Positions 15,246 through 24,743 of a stretch of 33,058 nt of DNA are shown here, in pieces (the first letter of the stretch is position 1; each line of letters starts with the position of its first letter). A program made the translations under genes and the position numbers. This DNA comes from Rhodocyclaceae bacterium (GTDB taxonomy: Bacteria; Pseudomonadota; Gammaproteobacteria; Burkholderiales; Rhodocyclaceae): positions 1 to 33,058 of the forward strand of contig JADFDU010000025.1 in the NCBI GenBank assembly GCA_018262775.1, written 5' to 3'. Under the pieces are notes generated by a model. The model was not told the origin of the DNA and made no database searches. It worked only from the letters and a program-made list of their open reading frames with translations.

Positions 15246-15758
15246 ATGAAACCAAACATTTTCATTTCCGCCGCATGTGTATTGGCAGCTTGCGGTTGCG
15301 CGGGGCCGCTGCCGTTTGGCTTAGCCGGTAGCTCGCCGGAAGGCGAACAGGTGGTTGTGCCCGGGCCTGCGTCGCCCGCCGTGGCGCCGCAGGCGAAGGT
15401 TGCCCCGCCCGAACCGGTGCCGGACGACCATCCTGCGCCGGATGCCGTCATCAAGCTCAATCCCGGCAGTGGCCGCCTGTCCGGTGAGATGGAGGCCCGC
15501 CTCGCCCGCATCGCGCAACAGGCCCGCGAGAACGAGCAACTCATGCTGCGCCTGGAAAGCTATGTACCCGATGGCGGCAGCCATGCCTTGAATCTCGGCC
15601 TTGCGGAGCAGTCGCTGCAGGTGATCAGGAAGCGGCTCGTGGAATTGAGCGTCTCGCCGCGGCGGATATTCCTCGCCCCGTTTGGCGAGGAGCACCGCAA
15701 GGAGCGCGACCGGCGCATGTATTGGGTGGAGATCTACCTCGTCAGGCCGCGGCTTTAG
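15246..15758 (+). CDS. OmpA-like-domain lipoprotein
   Basis: This 170-aa protein has a lipoprotein signal (Leu-Ala-Ala-Cys, lipidated Cys16) and then a Pro/Ala-rich linker (about 25-70). A C-terminal domain from about 75 has the spacing of an OmpA-like peptidoglycan-binding fold (VIKLNPGSGRLSGEMEARLARIAQ, ALNLGLAEQSLQVIRKRLVE, then PFGEEHRKERDRRMYWVEIYL). The last part aligns with the usual NR..DRRVEI strand, here RDRRMYWVEI. It probably tethers the outer membrane to peptidoglycan. The usual catalytic-like Asp in the TD..G motif is not obvious (it reads YVPDGGSHA), so the domain is divergent. Confidence 0.7.
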   Translation: MKPNIFISAACVLAACGCAGPLPFGLAGSSPEGEQVVVPGPASPAVAPQAKVAPPEPVPDDHPAPDAVIKLNPGSGRLSGEMEARLARIAQQARENEQLMLRLESYVPDGGSHALNLGLAEQSLQVIRKRLVELSVSPRRIFLAPFGEEHRKERDRRMYWVEIYLVRPRL

Positions 15759-15812
15759 ACACCGCCCCCGTCCCTATCGTCGAAGAAGCGCACCACGCGC
15801 AGCCGGCGCCCT

Positions 15813-15937
15813 GTTATGTATTTTTTTGCATAAATAATCCGCACGCATGTGAGATTTTCTGCATATTTCATTGACCGTACAACCCGACTAGACTCGTGAT
15901 ACGAAAACATAATCAACGGCTGTTGGTTATGTATCAC
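15813..15937 (+). promoter_or_regulatory. Regulatory region before the molybdoenzyme: direct and inverted repeats
   Basis: GTTATGTAT occurs at 15813-15821 and again at 15926-15934. The second copy is the right arm of an inverted repeat: GTGATAC (15896-15902), a 6-nt insert, ATAATCAAC, loop, then GTTGGTTATGTATCAC ending at 15937. Arms of 16 bp match with one mismatch. The structure ends 8 bp before the AAGGAG ribosome site, so it is either a regulator-binding array or an mRNA hairpin controlling the gene. No clear FNR box was found. Confidence 0.5.
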
Positions 15938-15959
15938 GCTGACAAAGGAGGGCGAGGCC

Positions 15960-18683
15960 GTGGGTGCAAAGGACAATGAAAAATGGGTGCCGACCTACTG
16001 TTTCAATTGCGTAGCCGGCCCGGACCTGCTGGCGGTGAAGGTGGAAAATGGCGTCGCCACCGAGGTCGCGCCGAATTTTCGCGGCCGCGGCATCCATCCC
16101 GGTGACGGCAAGCCCTGCGTCAAGGCCTACGGGCTGATTCAGAAGACCTATTCGCCGCACCGCGTGCTTTCGCCGATGCGGCGCACCAACCCGAAGAAGG
16201 GCATCAACGAAGATCCCGGCTTCGAGCCGATCTCCTGGGACGAGGCGCTCGGCATCGTTGCTGCGCGCATGCGCGACATTCGCGCCAAGGGCATCATCGA
16301 CGAAGAAGGCCTGCCGCGCGTGGCGGCGAGCTTCGGCCACGGCGGCACGCCCTCCAACTACATGGGCACGTTCCCCGCCTTCCTCTCCGCCTGGGGGCCG
16401 ATGGACTTCAGCTTTGGCTCCGGCCAGGGTGTGAAATGCGTGCATTCCGAGCACCTCTACGGTGAGTACTGGCACCGCGCCTTCACCGTCGCCGCCGATA
16501 CGCCGTACACGGAGTACAACATCGCCTTCGGCGCCAACGTCGAGGTTACCGGCGGTGTTTGCGCCGCGGCCCGCCATGCCGCCGCGCGCGTGCGCGGCAT
16601 GAAGCGCGTCTACGTCGAACCGCACCTGGGCGTCACCGCCGCCGCCTCGGCGGAGTGGATTCCCATCAAGCCGAAGACCGACGGCGCTTTCATGTTTGCC
16701 CTGATCCACGTCATGCTGCACGAGCGGCCGCGCGCGGACCTCGATCTGCCCTTTCTGCGCGACCGCACGGCTTCACCCTATCTCGTCGGACCAAACGGCT
16801 ACTACCTGCGCGAGTTGGCAAGCGGCAAGCCGCTGCTGTGGGATACCCGGCGCAATGCCGCGGTGCCTTTCGACACGCCGGACATCCATCCCGCCCTGGA
16901 GGGTTGTTTCACCGTGCCCGAGGCCTATGAGCAGGGCCCAGACGAGGATCGCTGGCAGCATCGCGACGTCGCCGGCGAGCCGTCCTTTGCCAAACTGGTG
17001 GCGCATGTCGCACCCTATTCCCCGGAATGGGCCGAGAAGATATGCGAGGTGCCGGCGGAGCGCACCCGTCGCATCGCCAACGAGTTCGTCGACCACGCGC
17101 ACATCGGCGAGACCATCGAGATCGACGGCGAGGTGCTGCCCTTCCGCCCGGTTTCGGTGACGCTCGGCAAGACGGTCAACAACGGCTGGGGCGCCTTCGA
17201 CTGCTGCTGGTCGCGCACCGTCATGGCCGTGCTGGTCGGCGCGCTGGAAGTGCCCGGCGGCACGCTCGGCACCACCGTCCGCATCAACCGCCCGCACGAG
17301 GACCGCCTGCAAAGCGTCAAGCCGGGCGAGGACGGCTTCATGGTGCACGGCCTCAACCCGACCGACCCGAAGCGCTGGATGCGCAAGCCGACCGGCCGCA
17401 ATGCCCACCGCACGCTGGTGCCGCTGGTTGGCAATGGCCCCTGGAGTCAGGCGCTCGGGCCGACGCACCTGGCCTGGATGTGGCAGAAGGAGGCGCCGGA
17501 AAACCTCATGAACCCGGCGTTCCCGGAACTGTGGATCACCTTCCGCACCAATCCGGCCATCTCCTTCTGGGATACGCGCGCACTGTCGGAGACGATGGCG
17601 CGTTTTCCCTTCATGGTGTCCTTCGCGTACACCATCGACGAAACCAACTGGATGGCGGACATCCTGCTGCCGGAAGCCACCGACCTGGAGAGCCTGCAAC
17701 TCATCCGCCTCGGCCGCACGAAGTACATCGAGCAGTACTGGGACCATCAGGGCTTCATCCTGCGCCAGCCCGTCGTCGACCCGCAAGGCGACACGCGCGA
17801 CTTCACCTGGATTTCAACGGAGCTTGCCCGCCGCGTCGGCCTCCTCGAGGAATACAACGCCGCCATCAACCGCGGCGCCGGCAGCGTGCCGCTGAAAGGC
17901 GAGGGCTTCGACTACTCGCTTGACCCGAGCGTGCCCCATGCGGTCGATGAAATCTGGGATGCTGCCTGCAAGGCCGCCACCGCAGAGCTCTCAAGCGGCG
18001 AGGATGTGCGCGATCTGATCTGGTTCCGCGAGAACGGCTTTTACAGCAAGCCTTGGTCACGGCGCAGTTGGTATCTCTATCCGAAGCTGGCCGGGCTGAA
18101 CCTGCGTTTCGAGCTGCCCTACCAGGAGCGGCTCACCCGTTCAGGACGCGAGCTGGAACGCCGCCTGCATGAACAGGGCATCCACTGGTGGGACAACCAG
18201 CTCATCGAATACCAGTTCCTGCCGGCCTGGCACGACATACCCGGCATGTGGGAAAAGGCATTGGCGAACCAGGGCGTGCGTCCAGAGGATTTCCCCTTCT
18301 GGCTGCTCACCACCAAGAGCATGCAGTTCCACGCCAGCGGCAACGCCTCGATCCAGCTCATGGACGAATTGTCGCAAAACGTGCGCGGCCACCGCGGGGT
18401 GGTGATGAACACGCGCACCGCGGAGCAGCTCGGCATCGAGGAAGGCGATCTGGTCGACGTCGTCTCGACTGTCAGCACGACGCGCGGACCCGCTATTGTC
18501 AACCAGGGCATCCGCCCGGACACCCTGCTCATCGTCGGCCAGTTCGACCACTGGGCGACGCCCTACGCCAAGGACATCAAGGCGCCGAGCCTGAACACCG
18601 TGGCACCCCTGTCGCTGGAACTGACCGACGCCACCGGCTCCGGCGCCGACGTGGTGCGCGTTGCGCTACGCAAGGTTCACTGA
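15960..18683 (+). CDS. PadB-like molybdopterin oxidoreductase, catalytic subunit
   Basis: This 907-aa protein has a GTG start with AAGGAG 9 nt upstream. It is a DMSO-reductase-family enzyme: N-terminal Fe-S region, CVKAYGLIQ, ISWDEAL, a GKTVNNGWGAF core, and the C-terminal cofactor-binding domain (GHRGVVMNTRTAEQLGIEEGDLV). No Tat signal, so it is cytoplasmic. The overall pattern is what I recall for PadB, the molybdenum subunit of phenylacetyl-CoA:acceptor oxidoreductase. Fe-S ligands visible are Cys14, Cys17 and Cys53; the usual third Cys is replaced by the Gly20-Pro21-Asp22 stretch. Cys160 (GVKCVHSEH) is a candidate metal ligand. PadC/PadD-like electron-transfer subunits are absent. FdhD follows 9 bp later, which suggests it serves this enzyme. 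Confidence 0.75.
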   Translation: MGAKDNEKWVPTYCFNCVAGPDLLAVKVENGVATEVAPNFRGRGIHPGDGKPCVKAYGLIQKTYSPHRVLSPMRRTNPKKGINEDPGFEPISWDEALGIVAARMRDIRAKGIIDEEGLPRVAASFGHGGTPSNYMGTFPAFLSAWGPMDFSFGSGQGVKCVHSEHLYGEYWHRAFTVAADTPYTEYNIAFGANVEVTGGVCAAARHAAARVRGMKRVYVEPHLGVTAAASAEWIPIKPKTDGAFMFALIHVMLHERPRADLDLPFLRDRTASPYLVGPNGYYLRELASGKPLLWDTRRNAAVPFDTPDIHPALEGCFTVPEAYEQGPDEDRWQHRDVAGEPSFAKLVAHVAPYSPEWAEKICEVPAERTRRIANEFVDHAHIGETIEIDGEVLPFRPVSVTLGKTVNNGWGAFDCCWSRTVMAVLVGALEVPGGTLGTTVRINRPHEDRLQSVKPGEDGFMVHGLNPTDPKRWMRKPTGRNAHRTLVPLVGNGPWSQALGPTHLAWMWQKEAPENLMNPAFPELWITFRTNPAISFWDTRALSETMARFPFMVSFAYTIDETNWMADILLPEATDLESLQLIRLGRTKYIEQYWDHQGFILRQPVVDPQGDTRDFTWISTELARRVGLLEEYNAAINRGAGSVPLKGEGFDYSLDPSVPHAVDEIWDAACKAATAELSSGEDVRDLIWFRENGFYSKPWSRRSWYLYPKLAGLNLRFELPYQERLTRSGRELERRLHEQGIHWWDNQLIEYQFLPAWHDIPGMWEKALANQGVRPEDFPFWLLTTKSMQFHASGNASIQLMDELSQNVRGHRGVVMNTRTAEQLGIEEGDLVDVVSTVSTTRGPAIVNQGIRPDTLLIVGQFDHWATPYAKDIKAPSLNTVAPLSLELTDATGSGADVVRVALRKVH

Positions 18684-18692
18684 GGAGCACTC

Positions 18693-19619
18693 ATGGCCAA
18701 ATCTCTGATTCATCAGCATGGCATCCGCGCGTTCAGCGCCCAGCGTTTCGATGCGTCGTCGCGGACCAGCGACGCCTGCTGGGTGGTCGAGGAGGAAACC
18801 CTGACTATCGATGTCGAGGACATCGGTGCCTACACCCTGATGTGGACGCCGACCGAGCCGGTTGCCGCACCGTGCGGTTTCACGCCCGAGGATGGCGTGC
18901 TGGGCAGGGACGGCGTGCCGGAAGCGTTGGCGCTTGCCGCCGGCTTCGCCTTCACCGAGGGGCTGTTCAGCAGCATCGAGGATATCCGCTCGCTGGCCGT
19001 CTGTCCGGACAACCGCGGTCTCGTGCGGCTGGCGCTGGCAGACCCGGAGTGCGCACTGGTGCGCCGCCGCAATGTGGTGGTCGGTTCATCCTGCGGCATC
19101 TGCGGCGGGCGGGAAAGAGTCGAGGATGTCTTGCGCGGCATTCCGCCCGTTGGCGACACGCTGCGGCTGGACTGCACCCGTCTCGACGACATCATGGCGA
19201 CGATGCGCCAGCGCCAGGCTGTCTGGCTCGCCACGGGCGGTACCCATGCCGCCGCGATTTTCGACGGCGAGGGGCGTGTGCGCGTGCTGGCAGAGGACCT
19301 GGGGCGTCACAATGCGCTCGACAAGGCCATCGGCCAGTGCCTGCTCGCCGGCATCCCGCTTGCCGGTTGCGGCACGGCGCTGACCAGCCGCATCACCCTC
19401 GAGATGGCCAGCAAGGCTGCACGCGCCGGGCTGGAGCTGATCGCGGCCGTATCCGCCACCACTTCGCTGGCGATCGAAGTGACGGAACGCTTCGGCATCA
19501 CGCTGTGCGGCTTCGTGCGCAATGGCCGCGCGACCGCCTTCACGCATGGCCGGCGCCTGCGCGCCGGCGACGTCGCGACAGATTTTGGCCAGCTGTGCAA
19601 ACCGCTGCATATTGCTTGA
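18693..19619 (+). CDS. fdhD: FdhD sulfurtransferase for molybdoenzyme maturation
   Basis: This is a 308-aa protein. FdhD carries sulfur from a cysteine desulfurase to the bis-MGD cofactor of formate dehydrogenase-type enzymes. The mobile loop with both catalytic cysteines is present (Cys134 and Cys137 in SSCGICGG), as are FTEGL (86-91), the ATGGTHAA segment and EDLGRHNALDKAIG, all FdhD signatures. The GAGGAG ribosome site is strong, and the gene lies 9 bp after the PadB-like gene. No formate dehydrogenase is encoded in the window, so its client here is probably the PadB-like enzyme. Confidence 0.93.
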   Translation: MAKSLIHQHGIRAFSAQRFDASSRTSDACWVVEEETLTIDVEDIGAYTLMWTPTEPVAAPCGFTPEDGVLGRDGVPEALALAAGFAFTEGLFSSIEDIRSLAVCPDNRGLVRLALADPECALVRRRNVVVGSSCGICGGRERVEDVLRGIPPVGDTLRLDCTRLDDIMATMRQRQAVWLATGGTHAAAIFDGEGRVRVLAEDLGRHNALDKAIGQCLLAGIPLAGCGTALTSRITLEMASKAARAGLELIAAVSATTSLAIEVTERFGITLCGFVRNGRATAFTHGRRLRAGDVATDFGQLCKPLHIA

Positions 19620-19678
19620 TTACAAATAGTTGTGTTCCAATCTATTCTCGAACTTTTGGCGAGTGAGAGGACGGACAC

Positions 19679-20167
19679 ATGAAACGCATTCTGCGCATCC
19701 AGGTGAATGGGCGCTGGCGCGAAGACGCCGTGGCGGACAACACGTTGTTGATCGACCTCCTGCGCGGGCCGCTTCAGCTCACGGGCACCAAGCAGGGCTG
19801 TGACGGTGGCGAGTGTGGCGCGTGCACGGTGCTCGTCGATGGCCGGCCACGGCTGTCCTGTTGCACCTTCGCCGCCTCGGTGGAAGGCCGCCATGTCGAG
19901 ACCATCGAATCCCAGGCACATAACGGAAACTTGTCGCCCCTGCAGCAGGCCTTTCACGAGAAGCTCGGCGCGCAATGCGGCTTCTGCACGCCGGGCATGA
20001 TCATGGCGGCGGAAGGGTTGCTGCGACGCAATCCGGATCCCTCCGAAGCCGAAATCCGCGAGGCGCTCGGCGGCAACCTGTGCCGCTGCACCGGCTATGT
20101 GAAGATCATCGAATCGGTGCAGGCGGCGAGCGCGGTCAAAATGGAAAAATCGGGAGAACCGGCATGA
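19679..20167 (+). CDS. hcrC: 4-hydroxybenzoyl-CoA reductase gamma subunit, 2x[2Fe-2S]
   Basis: This 162-aa protein of the xanthine-oxidase family carries eight cysteine ligands for two [2Fe-2S] clusters: Cys41, 46, 49 and 61 (plant-type site) and Cys100, 103, 135 and 137 (GFCTPGM and GNLCRCTGY). Length and sequence fit HcrC of Thauera aromatica as I recall it ([20 protein letters not shown]). It passes electrons between the molybdenum site and the beta-subunit FAD. An AGAGGA site precedes the ATG, with a 59-bp gap after fdhD that may hold a promoter. The stop overlaps hcrA (ATGA). Confidence 0.9.
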   Translation: MKRILRIQVNGRWREDAVADNTLLIDLLRGPLQLTGTKQGCDGGECGACTVLVDGRPRLSCCTFAASVEGRHVETIESQAHNGNLSPLQQAFHEKLGAQCGFCTPGMIMAAEGLLRRNPDPSEAEIREALGGNLCRCTGYVKIIESVQAASAVKMEKSGEPA

Positions 20168-22521
20168 ACGCAAAACCGACCAAAGGCGTAGGCGAGCGCC
20201 TGCCGCTGGTGGACGGCGTCGAGAAGGTCACCGGCCGCGCCAAATACACGGCCGACCTGTTTCCCCAGGATGCCCTGATCGGCCGCATCCTGCGCAGTCC
20301 GTACCCGCATGCCGAGCTGCTCGAAGTCGACGTGTCGGCGGCGCGGGCGCTGCCAGGCGTGGTGGCGGTCCTCACCGGTGACGATTGCGATGTGCCTTTC
20401 GGCATCCTGCCGATCGCGCAGAACGAGTTTCCGCTGGCGCGTGACAAAGTGCGCTATTTCGGCGAACCGGTAGCGGCCGTGGCAGCGGTGGATGAGCAGA
20501 CCGCAGAGCAGGCGCTCAAGCTGATCCGCCTGCGCGTGCGCGAGTTGCCGATCATCGAGACGCCCGCCCAGGCGCGCGCAGCGGGCGCCGTACTGCTGCA
20601 CGACAACAAGGCCGGCAACGTCGAGCGCGCCGTGCACAACGAATTCGGCGACGCGGCCGCTGGTTTTGCCGCGGCCGATCTTATCCGCGAGGAAACCTAT
20701 CACACGGCCGAGGTGACGCACGCACAGATGGAGCCGCACGCCGCGATGGCCAGCTACGAGCCGTCGCGTGACCATCTCACGCTGCACACCGTGAGCATGG
20801 TGCCCTACTACGTGCACCTGCGCGTCGCCCAATGCCTGGGCATGGATACCTCACGCGTGCGCGTCATCAAGCCCTATGTCGGCGGCGGCTTCGGTTCCCG
20901 CGTCGAGACACTCAACTTCGAGATCATCGTTTCCCTCCTTGCGCGTGCAGCCGGCGGCACCGTGCGCATGCAGCTCACGCGCGAGGAATCCATCCTCACC
21001 CATCGCGGTCGCCCGGAAAGCGACACGCGCATGAAGATCGGCATGACCCGGGATGGTCGTGTCACCGCCTGCGAATGCGAGGTGGTGCAGCGCGGCGGCG
21101 CCTATGGCGGCTACGGCATCATCACCATTCTTTACGCCGGTGCGCTGATCAACGGCCTGTACGACATTCCTGCCGTGAAGTACGACGGTTATCGCGTCTA
21201 TTCCAATACGCCGCCCTGCGGCGCCATGCGCGGGCATGGCACGGTCAACACCCGCATCGCCTTTGAATCCCTGATGACCTCAATGGCGGGAGAACTGGGG
21301 CTCGACCCGATCGAAGTCAGGCGGCGCAACATGCTGCCCTGTCCGACAGAGACCATCAATGGCCTGCGCGTCGAATCCTACGGCCTGCCCGAGTGCCTCG
21401 ACAAGGTCGAGACGGCAAGCGGCTGGCGTGAGCGCGCCGGCAACATGCCGAAGTGGAAGGGGCTGGGCATGGCCTGCTCGCATTTCGTCAGCGGCTCGGC
21501 CAAGCCGGTGCATTTCACAGGCCAGCCGCACGCGACGATCGTGCTCAAGCTGGACTTCGACGGCGGCATCACCATCCTCACCGGCGCGGCCGACATCGGC
21601 CAGGGTTGCACAACCGTCGTTGCCCAGATCGTGGTGGAGGTGCTTGGCGTGGATTTCCGTCGCGTGCGGGTCATTTCCAACGACAGCGCGCTCACGCCGA
21701 AGGACAACGGCTCCTATTCCTCGCGCGTTACGTTCATGGTCGGCAATGCCTGCCTCGATGCGGCGCAGCAGTTAAAGAAGATCCTGGTCGAAGCCGCTGC
21801 GCGTCGCCTCGAGGTCGCTCCGGAACTGGTGGACTGCATGGGTGAATCCTTCCATGTCGCGACGGACCCGGACCGTTCCATCGATTTCGGCACGGCCGCG
21901 GCCGAGGCGCTGGTGAATACCGGCACGTTGCACGTCAAGGGCACGTTCACCTGTCCGGTCGAATTCCAGGGCGGCAAACACCGCGGCGGTGCGGTGGGCT
22001 CCACCATGGGCTTTTCTTATGCCGCGCAGGTCGTCGAGGTCAGCGTCGACCCGGATACCGGGCAAGTCACTGTGGACAAGGTGTGGGCTGCGCTGGATTG
22101 CGGCTTTGCCATCAATCCGCTGAGTGTCGAGGGCCAAGTGCAAGGCGCGGTCTGGATGGGCATGGGTCAGGGCCTGTGCGAGCAGACGCGCTATGAGAAC
22201 GGCAAGCACGCCAGCGCCAATTTCCTCGATTACGCCGTACCGACCATGGCGGAATCGCCACCCATCGAGGTTTTCATCGTCGAGAGCATTGATCCCAATG
22301 GCCCCTTCGGCGCCAAGGAGGCGAGCGAAGGCCCGCTCTCGGGCTTTCCTGCTGCCCTGGCCGCGGCCGTGCGCGAGGCCACCGGCCTGGACTTCCACGA
22401 TTTCCCGCTTACGCCGGAGCGCATTGTCGAGGCGCTGGAGGCGCGTGAGCGCGCACACCGCGCCGCGCAACGCAAATCCGCCAAGCCCGCCCGCGAAACC
22501 GTCACCGAAGGAGCTGTCTGA
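20164..22521 (+). CDS. hcrA: 4-hydroxybenzoyl-CoA reductase alpha subunit (Mo)
   Basis: This is a 785-aa molybdenum subunit. The ATG at 20164 overlaps the hcrC stop; the longer open frame from 19975 is antecedent read-through. The N-terminal part ([17 protein letters not shown], 'aldehyde oxidase a/b hammerhead') is followed by molybdopterin-binding motifs: GGGFGSRVE near 240, a PCGAMRGHG segment, a DIGQGCTTV segment and the active-site glutamate Glu719 in GAKEASEGP. With HcrB and HcrC it removes the para-hydroxyl of 4-hydroxybenzoyl-CoA to give benzoyl-CoA, using reduced ferredoxin. Slightly longer than the Thauera protein (about 769 aa); the extra is at the C-terminal Ala/Arg-rich tail. Confidence 0.88.
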   Translation: MNAKPTKGVGERLPLVDGVEKVTGRAKYTADLFPQDALIGRILRSPYPHAELLEVDVSAARALPGVVAVLTGDDCDVPFGILPIAQNEFPLARDKVRYFGEPVAAVAAVDEQTAEQALKLIRLRVRELPIIETPAQARAAGAVLLHDNKAGNVERAVHNEFGDAAAGFAAADLIREETYHTAEVTHAQMEPHAAMASYEPSRDHLTLHTVSMVPYYVHLRVAQCLGMDTSRVRVIKPYVGGGFGSRVETLNFEIIVSLLARAAGGTVRMQLTREESILTHRGRPESDTRMKIGMTRDGRVTACECEVVQRGGAYGGYGIITILYAGALINGLYDIPAVKYDGYRVYSNTPPCGAMRGHGTVNTRIAFESLMTSMAGELGLDPIEVRRRNMLPCPTETINGLRVESYGLPECLDKVETASGWRERAGNMPKWKGLGMACSHFVSGSAKPVHFTGQPHATIVLKLDFDGGITILTGAADIGQGCTTVVAQIVVEVLGVDFRRVRVISNDSALTPKDNGSYSSRVTFMVGNACLDAAQQLKKILVEAAARRLEVAPELVDCMGESFHVATDPDRSIDFGTAAAEALVNTGTLHVKGTFTCPVEFQGGKHRGGAVGSTMGFSYAAQVVEVSVDPDTGQVTVDKVWAALDCGFAINPLSVEGQVQGAVWMGMGQGLCEQTRYENGKHASANFLDYAVPTMAESPPIEVFIVESIDPNGPFGAKEASEGPLSGFPAALAAAVREATGLDFHDFPLTPERIVEALEARERAHRAAQRKSAKPARETVTEGAV

Positions 22522-23495
22522 TGCAGCCGCTTGCCATACTCAAACCGGCCTCGCTCAGCCAGGCTGTGACGATGCATCAGGCCGAGCCGCAGCCGCGCTA
22601 CCTCGCCGGCGGCACCGACCTCGTGCCCAATATGCGCAAGAACATCCAGAAGGCACAGACCCTCATCGATATTTCGGGTCTCGCCGAACTGCGCGAGATT
22701 CGCACGGAAAGTCAGTCGCTGCGCATCGGCGCCGGCGTAACACTGGAAGCGTTTTGCGAAGCGCCAGCGGTACGCACGCATGCGCCGCTGCTGGTCCAGG
22801 CTGCATCCCAGGTGGCAGCCGCCACGCACCGCGCAACGGCGACGGTTGGCGGCAACCTGCTGCAGGATACCCGCTGCTATTTCTATAACCAGAGCGACTG
22901 GTGGCGCACGGCCAACGAATTTTGCATGAAGTGCGAGGGTGACATCTGTCGTGTCGCGCCCAAGTCGGATCGCTGCTACGCCTGCTACAGCGGTGATCTT
23001 GCGCCGGCTTTGCTGGTGCTGGATGCCCGGATCGACATTGTCGGGCCCACGGGTACACGGCAGGAGCCGCTCGCTGCCCTTTTCGCGGACGACGGCATGC
23101 ACCATCTCAAGCTCGCCGCGGGCGATCTGCTGGTTTCGGTCGAGGTGCCGGCCCAGGCCGGTTGGTCGGCGGGTTACGAAAAGATGCGCCTGCGCGGCGC
23201 CATCGATTTTCCGCTCGCTGGCGTGGCCGTGGCCCTCAGGCGTGACGGCAATCGCGTTGCGGAGCTGCGCGTTGCCTGCACCGGCGTGAATTCCTATCCT
23301 GGATTGGTGCCGGGGTTGGAGGCTCTGGCCGGCAAGGTGCCGGACGACGCCTTCTATGCCACGCTGGACAAGGCCGTGCGCAAGGAGATCCAGCCGATGG
23401 CCTCCACGTTGACCGCAGCCGGCTATCGCCGGCGGATCGTGTCCGCCATGGCGCGCCGTTTGGTCGGCAAGCTTTTCGCCGCCGCCTGCAACTAG
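22521..23495 (+). CDS. hcrB: 4-hydroxybenzoyl-CoA reductase beta subunit (FAD, [4Fe-4S])
   Basis: This is a 324-aa flavoprotein subunit. The N-terminal FAD motif RYLAGGTDLVPNMR (about 26-39) and ATVGGNLLQD (about 107-116) are typical of the CoxM/FAD family. It also carries the HcrB-specific insert: Cys119, Cys135, Cys143 and Cys152, with spacings 16, 8 and 9. These equal the spacings of the four [4Fe-4S] ligands of Thauera HcrB (122, 138, 146, 155). This insert lets the enzyme work in the reductive direction and separates it from xanthine and CO dehydrogenases. Cys138 and Cys155 are extra cysteines close to the cluster. The ATG overlaps the hcrA stop, and its stop overlaps that of the convergent methyltransferase gene. 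Confidence 0.93.
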   Translation: MQPLAILKPASLSQAVTMHQAEPQPRYLAGGTDLVPNMRKNIQKAQTLIDISGLAELREIRTESQSLRIGAGVTLEAFCEAPAVRTHAPLLVQAASQVAAATHRATATVGGNLLQDTRCYFYNQSDWWRTANEFCMKCEGDICRVAPKSDRCYACYSGDLAPALLVLDARIDIVGPTGTRQEPLAALFADDGMHHLKLAAGDLLVSVEVPAQAGWSAGYEKMRLRGAIDFPLAGVAVALRRDGNRVAELRVACTGVNSYPGLVPGLEALAGKVPDDAFYATLDKAVRKEIQPMASTLTAAGYRRRIVSAMARRLVGKLFAAACN

Positions 23496-24556
23496 AGGAG
23501 CCCGGCGTATCCGGCCCGGCGCTTGCCGCGGAAGTCGCATGCCTCCAGGCTTGTCGTTCCAGGGCTCAGGCGCACGCGTAGTTGACCGCAGCCGCCGTCG
23601 ATATCCTGCCCGGCGGACTGGCGCAGCTTGGTGAGGATGCCGCGCTTGTAGAGCGCGAGCGACATCGCTTCCGCGCTTTCCTGCGCGGGACGCCTGAACC
23701 CCAGGCCGTCCACTGCGTTGTAGAGAATCAGATTCATCACCGCATATTTGCCGGTGAGGAGTCGGGCGATGCCGTCCACCTCCTCCTCGCCATCATTCAC
23801 GCCTTCGAGCAACGTCCACTGATACTGGATCGGGTAACCGGTGGCACGGGCGTATTCCTCGCCGAGTTCGACGAGCTCGACCGGGTCGATGCGTTGCGCA
23901 CGCGGCAGCAGTTTCGCCCGCAATTCGGCGCGCGTCGAATGCAGCGAGAGGGCCAGCGCCGGCTTTACCCTGTTCTGCGGCAGCCTCTCGAACACACGCC
24001 GGTCGCCGACGGTGGAAAAAACCAGATTCTTGTGGCCGATGTCGCCCAGCGTGCCGAGCAGATCGATGGCCTCGAGCACGTTGTCCATGTTGTGCGCCGG
24101 TTCGCCCATGCCCATGAAGACGACTTTCCTGACGGTGCGCCTGGCACGGGCCAGCACCACTTGCGCGATGATCTCGGCGCTGCCGAGCTGGCGCAGCAGG
24201 CCGTCGCGGCCGGTCATGCAGAAGACGCAGCCGACCGCGCAGCCGACCTGGGTGGACACGCACAGGCCGTCCTTCGGCAGCAGCACGCTCTCTACCGCCT
24301 GGCCGTCGGTCAGTTCGACCAGCAGGCGCGAGGAGCCGTCCTCGCCGGCGTGTTCTGAGCGCAGGCGCGCGAGAGTCTGCCATTCCGCCGCAAGGGCCGG
24401 CAAGGCTGTGCGCACCTCAAGGGGAAGATAATTCTCAGGCCGGCTGCGGCCGCTGTCCAGCGGCTGCGCCCGCGTCCAGTTGCGCAGGATCAGTTCTTCG
24501 TGGTCCGGCTTGGCGCCGAGGGCGCGCAGGCGCTGGCGGAGGTCGGCGGTCTTCAT
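23492..24556 (-). CDS. RlmN/Cfr-family radical SAM RNA methyltransferase (paralogue)
   Basis: This 354-aa protein has the radical SAM motif Cys106-x3-Cys110-x2-Cys113 (VGCAVGCVFCMTG), GMGEPAHN, a STVG segment and the C-terminal DIDGGCGQL, whose Cys corresponds to the methyl-carrying Cys of RlmN (ACGQL). Family members methylate C2 of an adenine in 23S rRNA or tRNA. It is somewhat shorter and more divergent than housekeeping RlmN, so it is probably a second paralogue. It converges on hcrB, with their stop codons sharing CTAG and no terminator between. A partial copy of its 5' end lies 1.1 kb away at 25648-25757. Confidence 0.82.
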   Translation of the reverse strand: MKTADLRQRLRALGAKPDHEELILRNWTRAQPLDSGRSRPENYLPLEVRTALPALAAEWQTLARLRSEHAGEDGSSRLLVELTDGQAVESVLLPKDGLCVSTQVGCAVGCVFCMTGRDGLLRQLGSAEIIAQVVLARARRTVRKVVFMGMGEPAHNMDNVLEAIDLLGTLGDIGHKNLVFSTVGDRRVFERLPQNRVKPALALSLHSTRAELRAKLLPRAQRIDPVELVELGEEYARATGYPIQYQWTLLEGVNDGEEEVDGIARLLTGKYAVMNLILYNAVDGLGFRRPAQESAEAMSLALYKRGILTKLRQSAGQDIDGGCGQLRVRLSPGTTSLEACDFRGKRRAGYAGLL

Positions 24557-24743
24557 GAGTGGTGAATGTTAGTGTCTCGGCGGCTGGAGTAGAATCTTCT
24601 CATCATCATCAACTTGTTGCACGCCGAACATGAAACCGTCTTGCTCATCCAGTTTATCCATGAAAAAAGCTGCAATGTACGTTGTGTGACATAGAACCGA
24701 TGCAGTTGACGGTGCGACTGAACTTTAATGTTGCGGGGATACT

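Noticed and set aside
14210..15544. 444-aa minus-strand open frame
   Set aside because: Runs antisense to YidH and the lipoprotein, which have clear family features. Only a short patch at 14515-14640 of the same strand is real transposase, and it reads in another frame.
18188..19666. 492-aa plus-strand open frame
   Set aside because: Out-of-frame overlap with the molybdoenzyme and fdhD; low-complexity Arg/Gly/Ala translation.
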